This document shows positions 1-9,049 of a DNA stretch of 64,000 nt, in pieces (position 1 is the first letter of the stretch; every line of letters begins with the position of its first letter). The DNA lies in assembly GCA_035293945.1 (NCBI GenBank), contig DATGLV010000030.1, forward strand, positions 1-64,000, given 5' to 3'. The translations under genes and the position numbers were made by a program. Source of the DNA: VAZQ01 sp035293945. GTDB lineage: Bacteria; Pseudomonadota; Alphaproteobacteria; Rhizobiales; Xanthobacteraceae. Below the pieces are notes generated by a model, which saw only the letters and a list, made by a program, of their open reading frames with translations, made no database searches and had not been told where the DNA came from.

Positions 1-105
1 GCTCAATACGAGGCGAAGGTATTGGAAACCAAACACCGCATGCTGCGCCGACTGGCTCGCCAGCTCGGACAGCAAATCGTCCCCAATCCGGCCGCCGTCG
101 TCTAA
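1..105 (+). CDS. C-terminal end of an unidentified protein (partial)
   Basis: Frame 1 is open from the window edge to a TAA at 103-105 and encodes 34 residues: a basic helix-like stretch (KHRMLRRLARQLG) followed by the tail QQIVPNPAAVV. The gene begins outside the window. A basic helix followed by an LG...VP tail loosely resembles the C-termini of IS110-type transposases, but this is a weak impression with no motif to support it. The last six codons, stop included, are duplicated in frame just downstream. Confidence 0.35.
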   Translation, partial: AQYEAKVLETKHRMLRRLARQLGQQIVPNPAAVV

Positions 106-125
106 CAGGCCGCCGTCGTCTGACA
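90..125 (+). repeat. 18-bp tandem duplication over a stop codon
   Basis: The 18 bases at 90-107 recur at 108-125 with one change (A to G), which turns the stop TAA into TGA. The unit is exactly six codons, so the second copy stays in frame and carries a second stop. This looks like a replication-slippage duplication at the end of the partial gene. Confidence 0.7.
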
Positions 126-150
126 GCGTGTTCATGGAGAGGATGTTATT

Positions 151-1182
151 TTAGTTCCCCGCCGCCGGATAGACGGCGCGCACGCGCGCGAGCAAATCGG
201 GCGAAAGGTTGCTGACCTCGGCTACCAGCTTCTGCACCTCCTCGCCGGTCATCGGCGCCACGCCGAGCCGCGCGGTCGCAGCTTCAGCCAGGAATTCCGG
301 ATCCTGCATGGTCGCATCGAAAGCGCGGCGCAGCACCGCCACCCGATCGGCCGGCACGCCAGGGCTGGTGAAGAAAGCGGTGCCTACCTCGCTTGCATTC
401 ATGATGGCGGAAAGCACCGCACGTTCCTCATCATTGCGCGCAAGCTCGACCGCCGTCGGAATATCCGCCAGCTCCGGATCGCGCTTGAGCGCGAACTGCA
501 CGATGATGTTCACTGTCTTGTCGCGGATCCAGTCAGGCTTGGCCACCTTTACGGCCGACCAGGCGGTCGAATGACCCTCCACCTCGCCGCGTTCCATGGC
601 TAGCATCGCTTCGTTGGAGCCGCGATAGCCCATCACCAGCTTGAACTTGGTGCCGATCACATTGTTCAGCACCGTCGGATAGATCGAGACGGTCGAGCCG
701 GCGCCGGTACCTGAGAGCGTCGCGGCGATCCGCTGCGCGTCAGCGATGCTCCTCACATTCGAAGTGTGCCACATCATCACGATATTGATGAGCGAATCTA
801 CGCGTCCAAGCCAGTTGAGCTCGGCGGTCTTGAAGTGCACGCCCTGCGAGCCCAGACGCTCGTCGAGTGCGAGCGTCGGTGCCCCGAGTCCGATCACCGT
901 GCCGTCGCGCGGCAGCGTGTTGTAGATGCGGTTGACGGCGAGGAAGCTGCCGGCGCCCGGCGCGTTGCGCGGCACCACCGCGGGCGATCCGGGAATGTGC
1001 TTGCCAAGATGGCTGGCGACGAGCCGCCCGTAGGCATCATTGCTGCCGCCGGTCGGATAACCGATCTCGAAGTCGACCGTCTTGCCCTTGTAGAACTGCT
1101 CCACCGTCTGCGCCGTGGCCTCGCCCGCCGATAACAGGATAAGCACGCCGCCAAGGACAAAGAGGCGCAGCACAGCCTGCAT
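151..1182 (-). CDS. Bug-family tripartite tricarboxylate transporter solute receptor
   Basis: Predicted periplasmic solute-binding protein of the Bug (TctC-like) family, 343 residues. A Sec signal peptide (residues 1 to about 24, ending ATA-QT) is followed by the family start TVDFEIGYPTGGSNDAYGRL, then the RNAPGAGS loop and the MGYRG segment. An ATG further upstream would add 54 residues, but the start at 1182 has a strong Shine-Dalgarno (GGAGGAT) and places the signal peptide at the N-terminus. No TctA/TctB membrane partner is adjacent, as is common for orphan Bug receptors. The ligand cannot be read from the sequence; the family binds carboxylates and related small organics. It differs from the two RPGA-type Bug receptors elsewhere in the window. 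Confidence 0.85.
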   Translation of the reverse strand: MQAVLRLFVLGGVLILLSAGEATAQTVEQFYKGKTVDFEIGYPTGGSNDAYGRLVASHLGKHIPGSPAVVPRNAPGAGSFLAVNRIYNTLPRDGTVIGLGAPTLALDERLGSQGVHFKTAELNWLGRVDSLINIVMMWHTSNVRSIADAQRIAATLSGTGAGSTVSIYPTVLNNVIGTKFKLVMGYRGSNEAMLAMERGEVEGHSTAWSAVKVAKPDWIRDKTVNIIVQFALKRDPELADIPTAVELARNDEERAVLSAIMNASEVGTAFFTSPGVPADRVAVLRRAFDATMQDPEFLAEAATARLGVAPMTGEEVQKLVAEVSNLSPDLLARVRAVYPAAGN

Positions 1183-1466
1183 GGGGTATCCTCCGAACAT
1201 CCTGCTCGCGCGGCGCGCCGCCGTGACGCCCGCTCCCTCAATAGCGTGCAATGCGACCACGCGGAAGGCGCCGACGCCCACGAGCGCCTGCTCGGGACCG
1301 ATCGCCGCCGCGGACGGGACGCAATCATCCCTTGGGGCAATCATCCCTTAAGCATGTCTCTTCAAGCCTTTTGCCCGCACCGTCGTGGAACTCGTAAGGT
1401 CCCGGCATCCGCGGCCGCATCGGGCGCAATGGGGGCCCGGAATAAGGGCACCACAACGAGGATCAG

Positions 1467-1661
1467 ATGAACTTCGGAAAACGACCCCCACCTCTGTCCG
1501 AGGAAGAACGCGCTGCGCTCGAGCAGTGCCCGGTCTGCCGCGGCGTCGGCGCCGTCCGCGGACGCGGGCAGCGCAAAGTCTGCCCCGTTTGCAAGGGGAG
1601 CGGCAAGCGCCAGGAAATGGCCCCATCGCCCGCCAGCCAGCCGGTTCCGCAGCCGGCGTAA
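1467..1661 (+). CDS. Small protein with two CxxCxGxG zinc-ribbon motifs
   Basis: A 64-residue protein with CPVCRGVG (residues 21-28) and CPVCKGSG (39-46), the paired Cys motifs seen in DnaJ-type zinc centres. Two such motifs could bind one zinc ion. The Pro-rich tail looks disordered. A modest ribosome site (CGAGG) precedes the ATG. DnaJ itself carries four of these motifs plus J and C-terminal domains, so this is at most a stand-alone zinc module. The client or partner is unknown. Confidence 0.6.
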   Translation: MNFGKRPPPLSEEERAALEQCPVCRGVGAVRGRGQRKVCPVCKGSGKRQEMAPSPASQPVPQPA

Positions 1662-1799
1662 CCCTTTTGTATTCGCGTCCCACGCTCCCTATATGAGGAG
1701 CATCGCGGCGCCGCGGCAAAGCGTCGCGCGGCAACCGCGGCCGATCAGGCGATTGTTTGGAAGTGTCATTCGTGGCGATCATTCCGATATCGACAGTGC

Positions 1800-2444
1800 A
1801 TGAACACGGCGATCGATGAGCTGATGATGCGCTCCCCCGAGCCGACCAGTGTCGTCGAAGCTGCGCACGTTCCGGTTTCGGTGCTGCTCCAGGAGCTGCT
1901 CGACGACGCGCCGGTCGATCAGTTCACCCTCGATTGGCTGATCGGGAGCCTGCCGGAACGATCGTTCGGCATTCTCATGCTCATCCTCGGGGTAGTCGCC
2001 ATGGTGCCGGTCGGCTCGATGATCCCGGGCCTGATGCTCGCGGTCCTGGCGGTCCAGATGACGGTCGGGCGCACGGGTCCTGTCTTCCCGCGCCGCGTCG
2101 CCCTGCATCCCCTGCCGACGCGTCAGCTCGTGCGCATGGGGCGCTATCCGATCCGGGCGCTGACCTATCTGGAACGCTTCATCCGGCCGCGGTGGCCGGC
2201 GCTGTTCTTGGGCAGCCGGCAGAGCATCGGGGTCGTGGTGCTGCTGCTCACCTTCATCGTCATGCTGGCCCCGGTGCCGCTCAGCAACGTGCCGCCCGCT
2301 GCCGCCATCGCCCTCATCTCGCTCGCCTCGATCGAGGAGGATGGCGCCCTACTGGCGGTCGGATTGGTGTTCGCGCTCGTGCTCTTGGGCCTCGCCTTCG
2401 CGGCCATCTGGGGCGCAGTTGCGACCACGGCCTTGCTCGGCTAG
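1800..2444 (+). CDS. exoD: ExoD-family membrane protein (exopolysaccharide synthesis)
   Basis: A 214-residue protein of the ExoD family. After a soluble N-terminal third containing the family segment LIGSLPERSFGILMLILG (about residues 46-63), several hydrophobic segments follow (about 57-90, 140-165 and 180-212). ExoD was first described in Sinorhizobium meliloti, where mutants are altered in exopolysaccharide production and alkali tolerance; the biochemical function remains uncertain. The protein ends in its last membrane segment. No other exopolysaccharide gene lies next to it. Confidence 0.85.
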   Translation: MNTAIDELMMRSPEPTSVVEAAHVPVSVLLQELLDDAPVDQFTLDWLIGSLPERSFGILMLILGVVAMVPVGSMIPGLMLAVLAVQMTVGRTGPVFPRRVALHPLPTRQLVRMGRYPIRALTYLERFIRPRWPALFLGSRQSIGVVVLLLTFIVMLAPVPLSNVPPAAAIALISLASIEEDGALLAVGLVFALVLLGLAFAAIWGAVATTALLG

Positions 2445-2520
2445 CGCATGTTCCCGAAAAAGGCTGCACTTGCGAAAGCAAGGGTGGATACGGGTGTCCG
2501 ACATGGACACGTGCCAATGC
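2445..2520. repeat. Intergenic palindromic element (two hairpins)
   Basis: Directly after exoD lies GCGCATGTTCCCGAAAAA followed by two perfect hairpins: CTTGC-gaaa-GCAAG (2469-2482) and GTGTCC-gacat-GGACAC (2494-2510). The GCGCATGTTCCCGAAAA opening resembles the mobile palindromic intergenic elements scattered through rhizobial genomes, from memory of the family. The hairpins could also end exoD transcription, although no T-run follows. Confidence 0.5.
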
Positions 2521-2640
2521 TAAATTGTAGTAAAAGTCACACTCCACGTTGAAAATATTCGGCCAACCCCGTACGGGAAGCGGCGCGCGCGAGTTCTACT
2601 GCCATGGTGGCCACAAGCGCTTCGCCAAAGGGGGCTTCGG

Positions 2641-2826
2641 ATGCTGTCGGTCCTGATCAATGTCCTGATTGACGTCGTCGTCGGTGCGATTTGTCTCTAT
2701 CTCATCGACAGGTTCGTGCGCGACAAGCGGCTGGCAAACCTGCTCAAGATCCTGGTCGTGCTGATCATCGCGCTGGCAGTCCTGCGCGTCCTTTTGCCGT
2801 TCTTAGGCCTGGGCGGCCTGCTGTAG
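2641..2826 (+). CDS. Small two-helix membrane protein (Thivi_2564-like)
   Basis: A 61-residue membrane protein with two hydrophobic helices (about residues 3-22 and 34-60) separated by a short basic loop (DRFVRDKRLANLLK), probably an inner-membrane hairpin. It matches the pattern of the short family named Thivi_2564 in automated annotation; no function is established. It is convergent with the slipin gene, 42 bp away. Confidence 0.6.
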   Translation: MLSVLINVLIDVVVGAICLYLIDRFVRDKRLANLLKILVVLIIALAVLRVLLPFLGLGGLL

Positions 2827-2868
2827 GTTCAGCCGCACAATGGCGAGTGCCGATCGCCCGACGACAAT

Positions 2869-3624
2869 CTACTTCGCGCCATCCTTGGCCAGCGTAGCGA
2901 TCGCTTCCTGCACCGTGGTCATGAATTGGGCGGGGAAGATGATCGTCGAGTTCTTCTCGACCGAGATTTCCGCCATGGTCTGTAGAGTGCGCAGCTGCAG
3001 CGCCACAGGGTGCTGTGCAATGATATCGGCGGCCTCCCCGAGCTTCACCGACGCCTGATACTCGCCTTCGGCCGCCACGATCTTGGCCCGCCGCTCGCGT
3101 TCTGCCTCGGCCTCCCTGGCCATGGCGCGCTGCATATTGTCCGGCAGCATGATGTCCTTGATCTCGACAGTCGTGACCTCGGCCCCCCACGGCACGGTGT
3201 GCTGGTCGATCACGTCCTTGATCTGCTCATTGACGGCAGACGTGTCCGACAGAAGCTGATCTAGACTGAAGCGGCCGACCACGTTGCGCACGGTGGTCTG
3301 GCTGATCTGGCCGATCGCGTTGTAGACGTTCTCGATGGCGATCACCGAACGGTCCGGCTTGGTGACGTGGTAGTAGGCGACGGCCGCAATATCGATCGAG
3401 ACGTTGTCCTTGGTGATGATCTTCTGGGAAGGAATCTGCATGGTGACGATCCGCATCGACACCCGCACCATCTGTTGAAACGGCACGAAAACAAAGGTGA
3501 GCCCGGGCTCCCTCACACCGGTGAACTTTCCGAGCGAAAACACCACGCCGCGCTCGTACTGGCGCAGGACACGCAAAGATGCAAAGGCATAGAGGAGAAT
3601 AGCGGCGACGATGATATACACCAT
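2869..3624 (-). CDS. Slipin (stomatin-like SPFH domain protein)
   Basis: A 251-residue stomatin-family protein: an N-terminal membrane anchor (residues 2-16), then the SPFH/band 7 domain starting at QYERGVVFSLGKF and running to about residue 190 (IKDIMLPDNMQRAMAREAEAE), then a helical C-terminus rich in Ala and Glu ending in a conserved TIIFPAQF-like segment. Slipins oligomerise at the inner membrane and influence membrane microdomains and proteolysis. They are usually encoded beside a NfeD-type partner; none is adjacent here. Confidence 0.9.
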   Translation of the reverse strand: MVYIIVAAILLYAFASLRVLRQYERGVVFSLGKFTGVREPGLTFVFVPFQQMVRVSMRIVTMQIPSQKIITKDNVSIDIAAVAYYHVTKPDRSVIAIENVYNAIGQISQTTVRNVVGRFSLDQLLSDTSAVNEQIKDVIDQHTVPWGAEVTTVEIKDIMLPDNMQRAMAREAEAERERRAKIVAAEGEYQASVKLGEAADIIAQHPVALQLRTLQTMAEISVEKNSTIIFPAQFMTTVQEAIATLAKDGAK

Positions 3625-3882
3625 GGCGCTCGACTATCGCATGAACGAAAGCTGCGGTCGAGGTTCGCCCGACCAAGACAGCTCACCAACTCAGCTCGCT
3701 TGCCCCGGCTGGTCCCCATCTTCGGCAAGCTTGGAACGATCCAAAGTTGGCGATGCATCGCGCGCGCAGCATGGCCAAGCCTGCGTCGCATCGCTCGAGC
3801 GTGCGGCGCTGGACCGCAGCCCGGACAAGCAGGAGAAGGAATGACTGCCCGCGCGGCCCGTCTTATCCCAGTTGCAGACGTG

Positions 3883-4251
3883 CTATAATTGCGTCTCCGG
3901 CAGCAGCCTGCCGACCCGGATAGAGGCGAAGCGTTCCGCATCCTCGGCCGACAAATCCAGCTCCACGATCACCGCATAGTCGAACGTCTTGGGCAGCCGG
4001 TCGGGCGCCTCGACCTGCATCCGGCAGTGCGCCGGGAGGCATGAGCGCGCCTCCTCGAGCGACAGATAGAGCGGCGGCATCTCGCCCCTGGCGAGTATCT
4101 CGCTCACTTGCGTCGCCAGCGCTTGGCGGAATTGCTCCCGCGCCGGCCACATCTGCACATCGCGCCCCTCGCAAGCCGGATACTCGGCGGAGCGCACCGC
4201 GAACATGCCGTCGCGTAGGCGCACCACGTGTCCGATCGAATAATGGGCCAT
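3883..4251 (-). CDS. Hypothetical protein (122 aa)
   Basis: Not recognised. The ATG at 4251 gives MAHYSIGHVVRLRDGMF at the N-terminus and has a purine-rich GAAGGGG upstream. A GTG at 4320 in the same frame would add 23 residues, but that stretch is richer in AT and looks less like coding sequence. The protein appears soluble and acidic towards the C-terminus, with no signal peptide, membrane segment or known motif. It stands alone between the slipin gene and the efflux operon. Confidence 0.55.
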   Translation of the reverse strand: MAHYSIGHVVRLRDGMFAVRSAEYPACEGRDVQMWPAREQFRQALATQVSEILARGEMPPLYLSLEEARSCLPAHCRMQVEAPDRLPKTFDYAVIVELDLSAEDAERFASIRVGRLLPETQL

Positions 4252-4706
4252 CCACCGCCCCTTCGTCTCGACCTCGTTAGCCGCAAGCGTCAGCTTATAC
4301 GGAAATTCCGAAGCGCGCACCCCTGCGGCACGAGAGCGAATTTCGAGCTCGGTTTTCGCTCAGCACAATCATCCGAAGATGGAAGGAGGATAGCCGCAAA
4401 GTTTCGCGCAAACCGAGCAATACGTGAAGTATATCGGATGCCGCCGATTGGTTATCCGGCGTTTACGCGATTGATCGGAAATCAGCCGTTATTGATCGTA
4501 GCCTTCTGCCGGTTTGTGCGCTGCTCCAGCATTGTTGATCCGACTTCTTGATCCCGACCAGCTAAAAGTTTTTTTAGGGCATTGTCTGATCGGCACAGCA
4601 AACCAGATTTCACTTGAAGTGCTCCGGTTATCGGAGCGCTGCGAGCGAACAACCGCAGGGGCGCGTGCGTTGAATCAATCGTGCATCCCGATGCGCAGGT
4701 TACAAA
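4252..4706. promoter_or_regulatory. Intergenic leader of the RND efflux operon
   Basis: About 455 bp without a convincing gene, noticeably richer in AT than its surroundings. It holds an AT-rich perfect inverted repeat CTAAAA-gttt-TTTTAG at 4562-4577, about 130 bp upstream of the adaptor start. This could be an operator for a regulator encoded elsewhere; no regulator gene is adjacent. No confident -35/-10 pair was identified. Confidence 0.35.
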
Positions 4707-5864
4707 ATGGTTAGATTTCGGCGGCGGACATGGATATGGACCGGCAGTGTGGCTGTCCTTGTCGCAGTCGCCATGACCGCGTTCTTTCGGCACGAGCGGC
4801 CGCCGGCCAAGGCGCCTAGGCCTGCCGCTGCGGTCCCCGTAACGGTCGCGACCGCCGCACAAGAGAATGTTCCGATCTATCTTTCCGCACTCGGCACCGT
4901 GCAGGCCTGGAACACGATCTCGGTGCATACACAGGTGGATGGCACGCTGGACGCGGTCAACTTCACGCAAGGCCAGGAGGTGCACAAAGGCGACGTGCTG
5001 GCGCGCATAGATCCGCGGGCCCTGCAGGCGACGCTGGACCAGGCGATCGCCAAGAAAGGCGAGGATCAGGCGCAGCTCGTCGACTACCAGAAGGACTTGG
5101 CGCGGTTCAAGAACCTGGCCAGCAAGAGCTTCGAGACGCAGCAGAACGTCGATGCACAGCAGGCTAAAGTCGACGCTGAGCAGGCGACCATCCAGGCCGA
5201 CCAGGCGGCGATCGAGAGCGCCCAGACCCAGCTCTCCTACGCCACCATCACCTCGCCGATTGACGGTGTAACCGGATTCCGCCAGGTGGACGCCGGCAAT
5301 ATCGTCCACACCACCGACCCCAATCCGCTCACCGTCATCACGCAGATCAAGCCGGTGCAGGTGACCTTCACTCTGCCGCAGGCGAACTTGGCCGAGGTGC
5401 GCGAAGCCATGCTGCGCGGAAAGGTCACGGTCCTCGCCTATGACCAGGACGATAAGACGGAGCTGGCGCAAGGCCAGCTCATGCTGATCAACAACCAGAT
5501 CGACCAGACCACGAGCACCATCAGCCTCAAAGCGAGCTTTCCCAACCAGGACGAAAGGTTGTGGCCGGGCGAGTTCCTGCGCGTCCGCGTCGAGGTCGCC
5601 GTGCGCAATGATGCCATCACGATTCCATCGGTGGCGGTGCAGCGTGGCCCGGAGGGGCCCTACACCTGGGTGATCAAGCCCGACAACACCGCCGACCAGC
5701 GCAGCATCGAGACGACGCCGGTCAATGCCGACACCGCCCTCGTCGACAAGGGTGTGAGCGCGGGTGAGAAGGTTGTGGTGGACGGGCAATACCGGCTGGA
5801 AGCGGGCGCACACGTGCAGGCAAAGCCCGCGGCGCCGACTCGCTCCGCGAGCGCCGAACCATGA
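4707..5864 (+). CDS. RND efflux periplasmic adaptor (MdtA/AcrA-like)
   Basis: A 385-residue membrane fusion protein of an RND efflux pump: an N-terminal membrane anchor (residues 8-26), the family start PVTVATAAQENVPIYLSALG, a lipoyl/barrel-sandwich half (VHTQVDGTLDAVNFTQGQEV), an alpha-helical hairpin rich in Gln, Ala and Asp (about 110-175), the second lipoyl half (YATITSPIDGVTGFRQVDAGN), and beta-barrel and membrane-proximal domains. It bridges the inner-membrane permease and an outer-membrane channel. The stop overlaps the permease start in ATGA, so the two are translationally coupled. No TolC-like gene is nearby, so the channel must be encoded elsewhere. Closest to the MdtA group by pattern. 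Confidence 0.92.
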   Translation: MVRFRRRTWIWTGSVAVLVAVAMTAFFRHERPPAKAPRPAAAVPVTVATAAQENVPIYLSALGTVQAWNTISVHTQVDGTLDAVNFTQGQEVHKGDVLARIDPRALQATLDQAIAKKGEDQAQLVDYQKDLARFKNLASKSFETQQNVDAQQAKVDAEQATIQADQAAIESAQTQLSYATITSPIDGVTGFRQVDAGNIVHTTDPNPLTVITQIKPVQVTFTLPQANLAEVREAMLRGKVTVLAYDQDDKTELAQGQLMLINNQIDQTTSTISLKASFPNQDERLWPGEFLRVRVEVAVRNDAITIPSVAVQRGPEGPYTWVIKPDNTADQRSIETTPVNADTALVDKGVSAGEKVVVDGQYRLEAGAHVQAKPAAPTRSASAEP

Positions 5865-8800
5865 ACTTTTCCGAGATCTTCATCCGCCGGCCGATTGCGA
5901 CATCGTTGTTGATGGCGGCGCTCGCACTGATCGGCGTCGCCGCCTACCCGCTGTTGCCGGTGGCCGCGCTGCCGCAGGTTGACTTTCCGACTATCCAGGT
6001 GAACGCGCAGCTGAACGGCGCGAACGCCGAGACCATGGCGGCAACGGTCGCAACTCCGCTCGAGGAGCAGTTTGGCCAGATCGCCGGCGTCACGCAATTG
6101 ACCTCGGTGAGCGCGCTCGGCACCACCGTGATCACGCTGCAGTTCGATCTCGATCGCAACATCGATGCAGCGGCGCAGGATGTCCAGGCGGCGATCACCG
6201 CGGCCGGGAAGACGCTGCCGCAGAACCTGACCACGCCACCCTCCTACCGGAAAGTGAACCCGGCTGATACGCCGATCCTGATCCTATCCGCGCATTCCGA
6301 TACCTTGCCGCTGACCTCGGTCAGCGACTTTGCCCAGAACGTGATCGCTCAGCAAATATCGCAGATCTCCGGCGTTTCGCTGGTCAGAATCGGCGGCCAG
6401 CAGACGCCGGCCATTCGCGTGCAAGTCGATCCGGCCAAGCTGCAGGCCCGCGGCCTGACGCTCGAAGACGTGCGCTCGGTGCTCGCAACCGCCACCACGG
6501 ACGCCCCCAAGGGCGCGGTGAACGGCACAGAGCAGACCTTCACAATCCAGACCAACGACCAGCTCACGACGCCGGAGCCCTATGACGACGTGATCATCGC
6601 CTATCGCAATGGCGCCCCCATCCGCGTTCGCGACATCGGCCACGCCGTGACCGGCCCGCAGGACAACACCCAGCTCGCGCTCGCAGGCGTCAAGCCTAGC
6701 ACGCCCGCAGGCGCGGCCGCCGAGATCAAGCCGAATGCGCTGATCATGATCTACAAGCAGCCCGGCGCCAACGTCATCTCGACCGTGGAAGCGGTCGATG
6801 CCGCCATGCCGCGGCTTGCCACCATCGCCCCGCAGGGCCTGAAGCTCGACACCATTGCCGACCGCACGCAGACCATTCGCGCCTCGGTCAACGACGTGGA
6901 GTTCACGTTGGCCCTGACGGTCGCCCTGGTGGTGATGGTGATCTTGCTGTTCTTGCGCGACCTTTCCGCCACGCTGGTGCCGAGCGTTACCGTGCCGCTG
7001 GCGCTCCTCGGCTCGACCGCCGTGATGTATTTCCTCGGCTTCAGCCTGGACAATCTTTCATTAATGGCGCTCACGATCTCGGTAGGCTTCGTAGTCGATG
7101 ACGCTATCGTGGTGGTCGAGAACATCTATCGGCACCTCGAAGGCGGTGCCTCGCCCCTGCAGGCGGCCTTGCAGGGCTCGCGCGAGATCGGGTTCACTGT
7201 GCTGTCCATCAGCATCTCGCTGGTCGCCGTCTTCATTCCGCTTCTGCTGATGAGCGGCGTCATCGGACGATTGTTCCGCGAGTTCGCCCTCACCGTCACA
7301 GCCGCCATCGCGGTCTCGGTGCTGGTGTCGCTGACGTTGACCCCGATGCTCTGCTCCCGCTTCCTGCGGGGGCGACCGGCGCATCAGCACGGGCGTGTGT
7401 ATCGCGTGATCGAAGCGGGTTTCGAGGCGATGCAAGCCGGCTATCGTCGCGGGCTCGAGGCGGTGCTGCGGCACCAGTTCATCACCCTGATGGTCTTCTT
7501 CGCCACGATCGCGACGACCGCGGCCTTGTTCGTGAGCATCCCCAAAGGCTTCTTCCCCTCGCAGGATACGGGCGTGCTCCGCGGCATCGCCTATGCGCCA
7601 CAGGACGTATCGCCGGACCGGATGCGCCGCATCCAGGATCAACTCGCCCAGGTCGTCGCCCGCGACCCGGATGTCACGGCATTCGGATCCTTCTTCGGCA
7701 ACGGCAACGGCAATACGCTCAACACGGCGCGCTTCTTTATCACGCTCAAGCCGCGCGACGAGCGCAACGCGACCGCACAACAGATCATCGGCAGGCTGCG
7801 GCCGCAGCTGGCGAAGGTCGAGGGAGCCAACCTCTTCTTGCAGGCCGCGCAGGACATCACCGTCGGCGGGCGCATCTCCGCCGGCGAGTATCAATATACG
7901 TTGCAGGATCCCAACCCCAGCGAGCTCAACACGTGGTCGGCGCGGATGCTTACGAAGCTCCGGACGCTGCCCGAGATCGCCGACGTGTCGACCGACGCGC
8001 AGGGCAACGCGCCATTGCTCACCGTCACCATCAACCGGGACGCCGCCGCGCGCTTTGGCATCCATCCGGAGCAGATCGATGCGACGCTGAACGATGCCTT
8101 CGGGCAGGCGACCGTCACCCAGTATTTCACCAATGTCAGCTCGTATTTCGTGATCCTGGAATTGCTTCCTCAGCTGCAGACGGATCCCGCTTCGCTAAAC
8201 CAGCTCTATGTCAAATCGCCGACCACCGGCCAGCTGGTGCCGCTCTCGACATTGGTGACGTTCGACACCAATCACGCCGGTCCGCTGTCCGTGTCGCATC
8301 AGTCGCAGTTCCCGGCCGTGACGCTCTCGTTCAATCTCAGGCCCGGCGTCTCACTCGGACAGGCGGTCGACGCGATCCAGCGGGCGACGAACGAGATTGG
8401 CCTGCCGAGCTCGATCATCACCAGCTTCCAGGGCAACGCGCAGGCCTTCCAGGCCTCGCTATCGAGCGAGCCGCTCTTGATCCTGGCGGCGCTGCTGGTC
8501 GTGTACGTGATCCTTGGCGTGCTCTATGAGAGCTATGTCCACCCATTGACAATCCTGTCGACCCTTCCCTCGGCCGGCGCTGGAGCGCTTGCCGCCCTTT
8601 GGGTCGGCGGCTTCGACCTGTCGGTGATCGGCATCATCGGCATCATCTTGTTGATCGGCATCGTCAAGAAGAATGGCATCCTGCTGGTCGACTTCGCGAT
8701 CACGCGCGAGCGCGAGGGCCATGCGCCGCTCGATGCCATTCGCGAGGCGTGCCTGTTGCGCTTCCGCCCGATCATGATGACCACCATGGCGGCAATGCTC

Positions 8801-9010
8801 GCCGGCCTGCCCCTGATGCTGGGGACGGGCTCGGGCTCGGAGCTGCGCCAACCGCTCGGCTACGCGATGGTCGGCGGCCTCCTGGTGAGCCAGGCGCTCA
8901 CCCTGTTCACCACCCCGGTGGTCTATCTCTATCTCGATCGCCTGCAGCAGTGGCTGATGGGCAAGGTGGCGCATGCGCCGCGCGAGCGCCTCCTGGCGGC
9001 CGCGGAGTGA
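5861..9010 (+). CDS. RND efflux permease (MdtB/MdtC-like)
   Basis: A 1049-residue resistance-nodulation-division permease of full family length. It begins with the hallmark FSEIFIRRPIATSLLMAAL; the periplasmic porter domain follows, then the transmembrane block with VGFVVDDAIVVVENIYRH (about residues 405-422), whose paired Asp residues form the proton relay. The second half repeats this layout and ends with the GIILLIGIVKKNGILLVDFA segment. It exports drugs or other amphiphiles using the proton gradient with the upstream adaptor and an outer-membrane channel. E. coli MdtABC uses two different permeases; here there is only one, so a homotrimer is expected. Substrates cannot be predicted. Confidence 0.95.
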   Translation: MNFSEIFIRRPIATSLLMAALALIGVAAYPLLPVAALPQVDFPTIQVNAQLNGANAETMAATVATPLEEQFGQIAGVTQLTSVSALGTTVITLQFDLDRNIDAAAQDVQAAITAAGKTLPQNLTTPPSYRKVNPADTPILILSAHSDTLPLTSVSDFAQNVIAQQISQISGVSLVRIGGQQTPAIRVQVDPAKLQARGLTLEDVRSVLATATTDAPKGAVNGTEQTFTIQTNDQLTTPEPYDDVIIAYRNGAPIRVRDIGHAVTGPQDNTQLALAGVKPSTPAGAAAEIKPNALIMIYKQPGANVISTVEAVDAAMPRLATIAPQGLKLDTIADRTQTIRASVNDVEFTLALTVALVVMVILLFLRDLSATLVPSVTVPLALLGSTAVMYFLGFSLDNLSLMALTISVGFVVDDAIVVVENIYRHLEGGASPLQAALQGSREIGFTVLSISISLVAVFIPLLLMSGVIGRLFREFALTVTAAIAVSVLVSLTLTPMLCSRFLRGRPAHQHGRVYRVIEAGFEAMQAGYRRGLEAVLRHQFITLMVFFATIATTAALFVSIPKGFFPSQDTGVLRGIAYAPQDVSPDRMRRIQDQLAQVVARDPDVTAFGSFFGNGNGNTLNTARFFITLKPRDERNATAQQIIGRLRPQLAKVEGANLFLQAAQDITVGGRISAGEYQYTLQDPNPSELNTWSARMLTKLRTLPEIADVSTDAQGNAPLLTVTINRDAAARFGIHPEQIDATLNDAFGQATVTQYFTNVSSYFVILELLPQLQTDPASLNQLYVKSPTTGQLVPLSTLVTFDTNHAGPLSVSHQSQFPAVTLSFNLRPGVSLGQAVDAIQRATNEIGLPSSIITSFQGNAQAFQASLSSEPLLILAALLVVYVILGVLYESYVHPLTILSTLPSAGAGALAALWVGGFDLSVIGIIGIILLIGIVKKNGILLVDFAITREREGHAPLDAIREACLLRFRPIMMTTMAAMLAGLPLMLGTGSGSELRQPLGYAMVGGLLVSQALTLFTTPVVYLYLDRLQQWLMGKVAHAPRERLLAAAE

Positions 9011-9011
9011 G

Positions 9012-9033
9012 GCGGGCTGGCCTCGCCGCCCGC
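9012..9033. terminator. Possible terminator between convergent genes
   Basis: GCGGGC (9012-9017) pairs perfectly with GCCCGC (9028-9033) across a 10-base loop. It lies just after the permease stop and before the convergent Bug receptor stop. No T-run follows, so it may only be a GC-rich hairpin. Confidence 0.3.
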
Positions 9034-9049
9034 GTAATTCACCCCCGGA

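Noticed and set aside
4482..5813. Long minus-strand open frame (443 codons)
   Set aside because: It lies antisense to the well-supported RND adaptor. Its translation is a basic, His/Arg/Leu-rich product typical of the reverse strand of GC-rich genes.
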